Positions 7,900 to 13,030 of a DNA stretch of 15,460 nt are shown here, piece by piece. The notes under the pieces are model-generated. The model had not been told where the DNA came from and did not search any database. It saw nothing but the letters and a program-made list of their open reading frames with translations. How positions within the stretch are numbered: position 1 is the stretch's first letter; every line of letters starts with the position of its first letter. Source of the stretch: MKRK01 sp001896915 (lineage in GTDB: Bacteria; Bacillota; Clostridia; Oscillospirales; Acutalibacteraceae); NCBI GenBank assembly GCA_937973935.1, contig CALJJF010000232.1, positions 1 to 15,460 on the forward strand. The letters run 5' to 3'. Position numbers and translations under genes: made by a program.

Positions 7900-7983
7900 G
7901 CGGATATGGCGGAACTGGCAGACGCGCTAGATTTAGGATCTAGTGGTAATCCCGTGCAGGTTCGATTCCTGTTATCCGCACCA
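7900..7983 (+). tRNA. tRNA-Leu, anticodon UAG (reads CUN), CCA encoded
   Basis: The acceptor arms GCGGATA (7900-7906) and TATCCGC (7973-7979) pair fully, with discriminator A7980 and encoded CCA 7981-7983. The anticodon stem CTAGA/TCTAG encloses the seven-base loop TTTAGGA, giving anticodon TAG. The T arm is GCAGG-TTCGATT-CCTGT. A longer variable region, as expected of a class II leucine tRNA, lies between the anticodon and T arms. Confidence 0.97.
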
Positions 7984-7984
7984 T

Positions 7985-8026
7985 ATCGAGTGTTCCTTAC
8001 GCAAGTGATGAACACTCGATTTCTTT
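7985..8026 (+). terminator. Intrinsic terminator of the tRNA-Leu transcript
   Basis: ATCGAGTGTTC (7985-7995) pairs over 11 bases with GAACACTCGAT (8010-8020), followed by TTCTTT. It begins one base after the encoded CCA. Confidence 0.85.
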
Positions 8027-8062
8027 ATGCCTAAATAGTTTATAATTAATACTTTTGTATGT

Positions 8063-8094
8063 AAGAGCAGGTTATGAAGCCTGCTCTTTTCTTT
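8063..8094 (+). terminator. Second, downstream intrinsic terminator
   Basis: AAGAGCAGG (8063-8071) pairs with CCTGCTCTT (8080-8088) across an 8-base loop, followed by a T-rich tract (8087-8094). The T tract is on the plus side only. It is a backup terminator for the tRNA, or a remnant belonging to a lost neighbour. It also lies directly after the stop codon of the leftward recombinase remnant. Confidence 0.7.
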
Positions 8095-8719
8095 ATGCAG
8101 TTGCGATGCCTTGGATATACTCCACCGCAACGCCTTGACGGGTATCAAGCTTGATATGTTCTTTTTTTGGGACGGCAGGGGTTTCGACTATGCCGACAAA
8201 TCGGTAATGAATCACAATTCTCTGGGTGCGGTTTTTGCCGATTCCTTCGATTTGATGCACATCAATGTGGTCGATCAGTTCCCGCAACAGCGGTGCCGTA
8301 AGCATCTGCATTTCCATAAACTTTCTCACAGCTCCGATAAAGTGATCCTTGTTGCTTTTCATTGCTCCGATGCTGATGAGTTTTTCACGCAAGGCAGTGA
8401 TCTTCTCTTTAAGCTCCATTCGCTCGACCTCATACTTGTAGGAAAGCTGCATGAACCATTCGTCTGTGACCTTGCCGTTGACATTGTCCTCATAAAGCCG
8501 TTCATAAAGTTTGGCGACCTCGTCATTACGGGCAATTGCCTTTTGCAGAGTCGATTCCGTTTGCTTTTGTTTAGCTAAAATATCCTTGTTATTCTTTTGC
8601 TCCAACATCTCAGCAAAGGCTTCCTCATCGTCTTCAAGAAACTGTGCAAGCCGTCTCAGCTCCATCAAAACCACTTGTTTAATGGAATCTGCTCGGATGA
8701 GGGAGCGCCATTTTCTCAA
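8093..8719 (-). pseudogene. Large serine recombinase, C-terminal remnant (TnpX/Tn4451-like, DUF4368 tail)
   Basis: The frame encodes about 200 residues matching the C-terminal part of clostridial large serine recombinases. These are transposon-mobilisation enzymes that normally have about 500-560 residues. The recognisable stretch starts near RADSIKQVVLMELRRL, continues through a Lys/Glu-rich coiled coil, and includes HFIGAVRKFMEMQMLTAPLL and ELIDHIDVHQIEG with RIVIHYRFVG, typical of the DUF4368-type tail. The catalytic Ser domain, the recombinase domain and the zinc-ribbon are missing. The first few codons (8719 to about 8699) are out-of-frame sequence of the methyltransferase remnant, so the ATG is accidental. 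It lies in reverse orientation about 110 bases from tRNA-Leu. It is almost certainly non-functional as a recombinase. Confidence 0.85.
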
Positions 8720-9356
8720 ATTGCTTCGGAGAAATCATGTCACAGCTTGCAGAAGGCTCGGCCTGTGACACCAGTTCCGCTCCTGCTTCAATAAATAAAC
8801 TCCAATATTTAATTACAATTTGCCGCGTGAATTTTAGTATTTCGTTCACCGCATCTTTTTGCCGAATGCTCATGATCATAAATTCTTCTGTGCCAAGAAG
8901 CAATCCGGCAAGTGTCAAAGGTCCCCAGCTACTGATGCCGATAAGTGTGTCGCTCCCAATCTTATCTTTTAAGATGCGGGTTGTTTCAAGGGAGGATTGG
9001 ATACCGGGATCGTCTTCCATGTTGTTTACATTGAGTTTCAAAACATCTTCGGCTGCTCTTATCAAAGGCTCGTCAACGGAAGCCGCGGCGCCAATTTTTC
9101 CAAAAGTCGTTTTTGCACCAATTCCTCGGAGGGCTAAATTGTTGCACCCTGCCGCTGCCCAAACCAAATCGGATTTGACAAGTTCATTTGTTTTTATAAT
9201 ATGTTCCGTTGCTGTTTGGGGGTGAATATCAAATGAATCCAGCAATGATAATCCCAAACGGTTATTGGCCCAAACACCGCCTGATAGAAGCATAACAGCG
9301 GGTCTCTCGGTTTTCTGCAAATTGATGGATGCCAGTAACAATTCTTTATTGTTCAT
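8679..9356 (-). pseudogene. URO-D/MtaA-like corrinoid methyltransferase, 3'-truncated
   Basis: The frame encodes about 225 residues from ATG 9356. Family members (methylcobamide:CoM methyltransferase MtaA/CmuA-like proteins of the uroporphyrinogen decarboxylase superfamily) have about 330-350. Recognisable parts are RPAVMLLSGGVW near the N terminus, a DLVWAAAGCNNLALRGIGA segment, IGISSWGPLTLAGLLLG, and EAGAELVSQAEPSASCDMISP. Homology ends at EKMALP (codon at about 8702). The last few codons, HPSRFH, are read out of frame from the recombinase remnant. The C-terminal barrel half, which carries the zinc-binding His/Cys residues in this group, is lost. AGAAAGGA lies about 12 bases before the ATG. 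A TTG 12 bases further upstream is a less likely start. It was probably once part of a methylotrophic or demethylating function. Confidence 0.8.
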
Positions 9357-9613
9357 AACAAAATTCAATCCTTTCTTGTGTCATTTGCATGGAGTTTTTA
9401 TTTATTATGAGTTTTTGTTGCTTATATATCTTTAAAAATATTTACTATTTTATAATTTTGTTAGCTTTTCTGAAAAAATATCAAAGCCGATATGGTGACA
9501 TTACTTTTTGGTTAAATTAAAAATGATATGCTGTTATTTCATCGTACTGGTATTTTCAAAAGTGGTGTAGAAATCAAAGTTGAACAGTTTGGCAGCCTAT
9601 TGATTAAAAAAGT

Positions 9614-9642
9614 TTGACATTGCAAGAAATATATGCTATATA
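9614..9642 (+). promoter_or_regulatory. Promoter of the DUF4418/ABC/cupredoxin operon, extended -10
   Basis: A consensus TTGACA (9614-9619), a 17-base spacer ending in TGC (extended -10 TGn), and TATATA (9637-9642). The predicted start is near 9649, giving an mRNA leader of about 220 bases before the first structural gene. The preceding AT-rich stretch 9370-9613 contains no gene that I can support. It has only a small dyad, ATATC/GATAT, near 9478-9493. Confidence 0.8.
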
Positions 9643-9647
9643 TAATA

Positions 9648-9664
9648 CATATTAAAATTATATG
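9648..9664. promoter_or_regulatory. Dyad over the predicted transcription start (candidate operator)
   Basis: CATAT (9648-9652) and ATATG (9660-9664) are inverted around a 7-base AT spacer, and the symmetry continues imperfectly into flanking AT-rich bases. The position just after the -10 box suits a repressor site. No regulator gene is in the window. AT richness makes chance symmetry possible. Confidence 0.4.
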
Positions 9665-9689
9665 AATAGTATGCAATCTGGAGGTAGCT

Positions 9690-9800
9690 ATGGATACCCA
9701 ATTGGTCGTAAAAAATATTATGACGTGTAACGTATCATTGATGTGGATGATGCGTGCTTTTTGTTGTAATTGTTTGCGTGCAAATAAAACTTACCCGTGA
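9690..9800 (+). CDS. Cys-containing 36-residue leader peptide ORF
   Basis: The ATG at 9690 is preceded by GGAGGT (9680-9685), an excellent ribosome site, and the frame ends at TGA 9798-9800. The peptide begins MDTQLVVKNIMTC and ends MRAFCCNCLRANKTYP. Cys is at positions 13, 25, 26 and 28, with several Met residues between. No domain or signal peptide is seen. It lies downstream of a strong promoter and 19 bases before an intrinsic terminator that precedes the operon's first structural gene. The distance from Cys codons 25-28 to the terminator's left arm is about 47-58 bases. This resembles the geometry of ribosome-mediated attenuators, so it probably acts as a regulatory leader peptide rather than as a protein. 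Chance is possible for so short an ORF. Confidence 0.6.
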   Translation: MDTQLVVKNIMTCNVSLMWMMRAFCCNCLRANKTYP

Positions 9801-9809
9801 TATTTTTGA

Positions 9810-9851
9810 CTGTGATATGGCACAGCCCGAAATTCCGGGCTGTGCTTTTTT
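9810..9851 (+). terminator. Leader terminator (candidate attenuator) before the DUF4418 gene
   Basis: GCACAGCCCG (9820-9829) pairs perfectly with CGGGCTGTGC (9836-9845) around AAATTC, followed by TTTTTTATTT. It lies between the operon promoter and the first structural gene (9869). An alternative small hairpin, CTGTG (9810-9814) with CACAG (9821-9825), would occupy the terminator's left arm. It is only 5 bp, so its role as antiterminator is speculative. Confidence 0.85.
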
Positions 9852-9868
9852 ATTTGGGAGGGTTTATC

Positions 9869-10288
9869 ATGAAAAATCGTTTGTTTTCCGGCATATTGTT
9901 TGGGGTGTTGGGATTGTTGATTGCTATTGGTCCCCAAACCGTATTTCATGTTTGTCCCGTGGGCGACATTCCCATGAAATGCCACTGGACAGCAAGGGCA
10001 GAGATTGGCCTCGGAGTGTTGATTGCAATATCAGGGATTCTTCTGCTGCTGTTTTCAAAGGCACAGGTGCGAATGGGACTGTCTATATCTTTATTCTTTC
10101 AGGGGGTCCTTGCCTTTCTCGTTCCCAATGTGCTAATCGGTGTTTGTGGTGGGATCCATATGGATTGTCACAAATTGACCCAGCCTGTGTTGACGATCCT
10201 AAGTGCTTTGATCATCATTGCTTCCGCAATCAATGGAATTTATCTGTACCAAATCGACAAGAGGAGGAATGATTCCAATGTCCGCTAA
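9869..10288 (+). CDS. DUF4418 family four-TM membrane protein
   Basis: A 139-residue membrane protein that I assign to DUF4418 from recalled family features: a small hydrophobic protein with a conserved Cys...MKCHW element. Predicted helices lie at about 5-22, 45-63, 70-91 and 106-127. Two extracytoplasmic-looking loops each carry a Cys plus MxCH: Cys29 with Met36-x-Cys38-His39, and Cys93 with Met98-x-Cys100-His101. These thiol/thioether/imidazole clusters are suited to binding a soft metal such as Cu(I) or to disulfide chemistry; that is inference. GGGAGG (9856-9861) sets the ATG at 9869. An earlier in-frame ATG lies inside the terminator region and has no ribosome site. The gene overlaps the permease gene by 11 bases. 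Confidence 0.8.
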   Translation: MKNRLFSGILFGVLGLLIAIGPQTVFHVCPVGDIPMKCHWTARAEIGLGVLIAISGILLLLFSKAQVRMGLSISLFFQGVLAFLVPNVLIGVCGGIHMDCHKLTQPVLTILSALIIIASAINGIYLYQIDKRRNDSNVR

Positions 10289-11498
10289 GCCCATGACGAT
10301 AACCCGGTTGTCTCTATATAATCTGCGAGGGAAGCCTTTTCGGTCCGGTTCGTTGATGGCGGTTGTACTGATACTGGCATTTGCTTTGTTTGGCGGGTCG
10401 GTTTTATCAGCCAGCTTAAAAAACGGATTGTCCGCTCTCGAAGGAAGGTTGGGCGCAGATATCGCTGCGGTACCGCTGGGGTATGAAAACAGCTATCAAG
10501 GCATTATTTTATCCGGTGAGCCGGTAAAGTTTTATTTCGATAAAAGTATTGAGCAAAAAATTAAAAAGGTAGACGGTGTGGAAAAGGTCACATCCCAGTT
10601 TTATCTTTCCACCCTTTCGGCGGACTGCTGTTCGGTTCCCGTTCAAATCATCGGCATTGATCCGAACACCGATTTTGTAACGAAGCCCTGGATTGCCGAG
10701 GTATATCATAATGAGCTGAAGGACGGGCAAATGATCATCGGCTCCGATATTCTTCCCAAAAAGGACAATACACTCACCTTTTTCAACCAAAAATTCACCA
10801 TTGTGGCAAAGCTTGAGAAAACAGCGACAGGAATGGACAATTCGGTGTTTGTCAATGTAAGCACCGTTAAGAGTTTAGCGGAAAGCGCAAAGCAACGGGG
10901 GCTTGGCACCAATGCAGAAGTGCAAGAAGCAGATTTAGAAAATTCAATCTCATCGGTGTTAATCAAAACAAAAAAAGGAATTGACCTTGATACGGTTGCC
11001 ACCAATATCCGCCGGTCTGTGGACGGGGTCAGCCTTGTAAAAAGCAAAAATCTGTTCGAAAGCTTTTCAAATAATTTGGACATCATCAATTCCTTTGTCG
11101 GCATCTTTTCTTTGGCCCTATGGATTTTGGCAGCTTTGGTTTTGACCCTGTTGTTTTCCGTCACCATAAACAACCGAAAGAAAGAATTTTCGGTACTGAG
11201 AATCCTGGGTGCAACCCGGCGAAAGCTTGCCGGTGCCGTTTTGACCGAATCCTTGATTCTCAGTATCACCGGAAGTGTTGTGGGCATTTTGCTTTCCGCA
11301 ATTGTAATCTTTCCGTTTTCCACTTTGATTGGTGAACAGCTGGGATTGCCGTTTTTGCTGCCGGGGGTCGACGACACTCTTGGATATCTGTTGATAGCGT
11401 TTTTGCTTGCAGTGGTGGCAGGCCCCCTGTCGGCTATTTACTCAGCGGTCAAAATCAGCCGTACCGAAACCTATGTAACCTTACGGGAGGGTGAATGA
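10278..11498 (+). CDS. MacB/FtsX-type ABC transporter permease
   Basis: A 406-residue permease with the type VII ABC layout. It has one TM helix (about 26-46), a large extracytoplasmic domain (about 48-270), then three helices (about 273-295, 321-347, 368-388) making the FtsX domain. Between TM2 and TM3 the RKKEFSVLRILGATRRKL segment is the usual cytoplasmic coupling element. The extracytoplasmic part contains a Cys-Cys pair (117-118). Such transporters are mechanotransmitters that export or extract lipoproteins, lipids, peptides or siderophores rather than import solutes through a channel. Two ATGs compete at 10269 and 10278. I chose 10278 because GGAGG (10263-10267) is 10 bases away, against 1 base for the other. 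The ATPase gene begins one base after the TGA. Confidence 0.9.
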   Translation: MSAKPMTITRLSLYNLRGKPFRSGSLMAVVLILAFALFGGSVLSASLKNGLSALEGRLGADIAAVPLGYENSYQGIILSGEPVKFYFDKSIEQKIKKVDGVEKVTSQFYLSTLSADCCSVPVQIIGIDPNTDFVTKPWIAEVYHNELKDGQMIIGSDILPKKDNTLTFFNQKFTIVAKLEKTATGMDNSVFVNVSTVKSLAESAKQRGLGTNAEVQEADLENSISSVLIKTKKGIDLDTVATNIRRSVDGVSLVKSKNLFESFSNNLDIINSFVGIFSLALWILAALVLTLLFSVTINNRKKEFSVLRILGATRRKLAGAVLTESLILSITGSVVGILLSAIVIFPFSTLIGEQLGLPFLLPGVDDTLGYLLIAFLLAVVAGPLSAIYSAVKISRTETYVTLREGE

Positions 11499-11499
11499 A

Positions 11500-12189
11500 A
11501 TGGCTATTGCCGTCAAGAACATAACCAAGGAATATAAGCGGGGGAAACGAAGCTTCAAAGCGGTTGATGATGTGAGCCTTGGCTTACACCCGGGCGATTT
11601 TATCGTCATCATCGGCAAATCAGGAAGCGGAAAAAGCACCCTGTTAAATATCATTGCCGGGTTGACATATCCCACCGACGGCAGGGTGGAGGCTGATGAA
11701 AGCAACATTTTTACGTTGACTGACAAACAAATATCGCGCTATCGTAACCAAACAATCGGTTATATACCACAGGGGCACAGCACACTGGCGGATTTGAACG
11801 TGGTGGATAATGTACGCCTTCCCTTTCATCTGAACGGCGAAAAAAGAATCAGTGCCGATAAAGCGGAAGAACTGTTAACCCGGGTCGGCATCCATGCTTT
11901 GGCAAAGAATTTTCCCAAGCACCTGTCCGGCGGGGAACTTAAACGCGTTGCCATTGCCCGTGCTCTCATCAACGATCCGGAGGCAATCATTGCCGATGAG
12001 CCAACGAGTGATTTAGACAAGCAAACAACTGCGGAGGTGTTGACCCTGCTTCGGTCTGTGGCCGAAGGCGGCAAGGCGGTTTTGATGGTGACCCATGATT
12101 TGGACGCGGTAAAGTATGCAACCCGCAGCTTTGTCATGGAATCCGGTGTCTTGACCGAGCAAAAAAAGGAGGCGGTGTTATATGTGTAG
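11500..12189 (+). CDS. ABC transporter ATP-binding protein (LolD/MacB type)
   Basis: A 229-residue ATPase partner of the preceding permease. Walker A is GKSGSGKS (39-46), the Q-loop Gln is 91, the signature LSGGE is at 142-146, Walker B is AIIADEP (162-168), the D-loop is SDLD (170-173) and the switch His is 199. Its compact size fits the LolD/MacB/FtsE group. The ATG at 11500 follows GGGAGG (11485-11490) by nine bases. A GTG at 11491 touches the ribosome site and is rejected. The 3' end carries a second strong ribosome site (AAGGAGG, 12166-12172) and overlaps a 12-codon Cys-rich ORF in another frame. Confidence 0.95.
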   Translation: MAIAVKNITKEYKRGKRSFKAVDDVSLGLHPGDFIVIIGKSGSGKSTLLNIIAGLTYPTDGRVEADESNIFTLTDKQISRYRNQTIGYIPQGHSTLADLNVVDNVRLPFHLNGEKRISADKAEELLTRVGIHALAKNFPKHLSGGELKRVAIARALINDPEAIIADEPTSDLDKQTTAEVLTLLRSVAEGGKAVLMVTHDLDAVKYATRSFVMESGVLTEQKKEAVLYV

Positions 12190-12220
12190 TGACTGTAGTA
12201 TGCCTGCATGTAAAGTATAA
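12182..12220 (+). CDS. 12-codon Cys-rich micro-ORF (MCSDCSMPACKV)
   Basis: ATG 12182 lies nine bases after a near-perfect AAGGAGG (12166-12172), which serves no other nearby start. The frame ends at TAA 12218-12220, overlapping the ATPase stop by eight bases. Three of 12 residues are Cys, as C-x2-C-x4-C at positions 2, 5 and 10, with a Met between. This composition resembles soft-metal or thiol-reactive peptides. It might be a regulatory peptide controlling the next gene, which starts 27 bases later, a translated peptide with its own role, or chance. Confidence 0.45.
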   Translation: MCSDCSMPACKV

Positions 12221-12246
12221 AAGCAACATATGAAAGGATTTTTTCT

Positions 12247-13029
12247 ATGCTTACAACAAAAAAGAACACCGCAAACATACTGGTTTATCTGATTGTTTTC
12301 ATATTTCTGTTTACAGGAACCCTGACTTTTGGTACACTAAAAGCAAAGGCTGACACAAGCGTTACGCTGACCGGCTTTTTGATTGACGAGCATTGTTTAA
12401 AAGGCACAAATGCCGCCGATCCCGGTGCGGACACACTGGGCTGTAAGCTGATGAAGGGCTGCATCAAGGGTGGTTACGGCATTGCAGTTAAACAGCCGGA
12501 CGGAAGCTATCAATTTTATTATGCTGACGGCAATTTTTTTACGGATGTGACAAACGGTGTGGGCGTTGGCGGAACCGGCGGTCAAAAAACGGTATACGAT
12601 TTTGTAACCGCTCAGAAAGCCAAATTTGACGCGGGAACGTTATCAAAACAGAATTACCTCCCCGTTACAGTGACAGGTACCTTGACAGACGAGACAAAGC
12701 CCTCAACCCAATCGGGAAACATAGCCGTTTACCGTGTGATACAATTGAGCACGCTAAGAGACGCAACGGCACAAGAAGCCGAAGCGCTTCCCACGGGGCA
12801 AACAGAAACCACAATCCAAACAACAGCCGCAACCACAATAACCACATCACAAAGCGTGACAACAACCCAAAGCACGAAACCGGCCGAGACAACAATACCG
12901 TCTGAAACACAAGGGCGGCATGATGACCCGGAAACCGGTGCGAGGAGCATTCCGCCAGGCTGGCTTATATTAACGGCATTTGTCCTGATTGGCGTGGTAG
13001 CATTCGCTTATCGGGTCAAAACGAATTAA
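12247..13029 (+). CDS. Exported, membrane-anchored Thr-rich protein with C-x15-C-x5-C domain
   Basis: I do not recognise a named family for this 260-residue protein. A signal peptide (1-35) is likely cut after AKA. A globular domain (about 37-172) begins VTLTGFLIDEHC and contains GCKLMKGC, GGYGIAVKQPDGSYQFYYADG and a C-terminal beta-like stretch VTVTGTLTDE...VYRVIQLSTL. Its three Cys (50, 66, 72) are spaced x15 and x5. A Thr/Ser-rich linker (about 183-222) and a C-terminal TM helix (about 239-255) with a short basic tail anchor it to the membrane. The ribosome site is GAAAGGA before ATG 12247. The same domain with identical Cys spacing recurs in the next gene, so the two proteins probably act together outside the membrane, near the transporter. 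Confidence 0.8.
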   Translation: MLTTKKNTANILVYLIVFIFLFTGTLTFGTLKAKADTSVTLTGFLIDEHCLKGTNAADPGADTLGCKLMKGCIKGGYGIAVKQPDGSYQFYYADGNFFTDVTNGVGVGGTGGQKTVYDFVTAQKAKFDAGTLSKQNYLPVTVTGTLTDETKPSTQSGNIAVYRVIQLSTLRDATAQEAEALPTGQTETTIQTTAATTITTSQSVTTTQSTKPAETTIPSETQGRHDDPETGARSIPPGWLILTAFVLIGVVAFAYRVKTN

Positions 13030-13030
13030 A

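Noticed and set aside
8111..8578. 155-codon plus-strand ORF opposite the recombinase remnant
   Set aside because: No motif; the minus-strand frame clearly matches a serine recombinase tail.
7900..9800. CRISPR array or tRNA 3'-end duplication (attachment repeat)
   Set aside because: No regularly spaced repeats were seen anywhere, and no second copy of the tRNA 3' end was found by eye in this window.
9797..9868. Upstream ATG extending the DUF4418 protein by 24 residues
   Set aside because: The extension would translate through the leader terminator stem, lacks a ribosome site, and spoils the membrane start. GGGAGG points to 9869.
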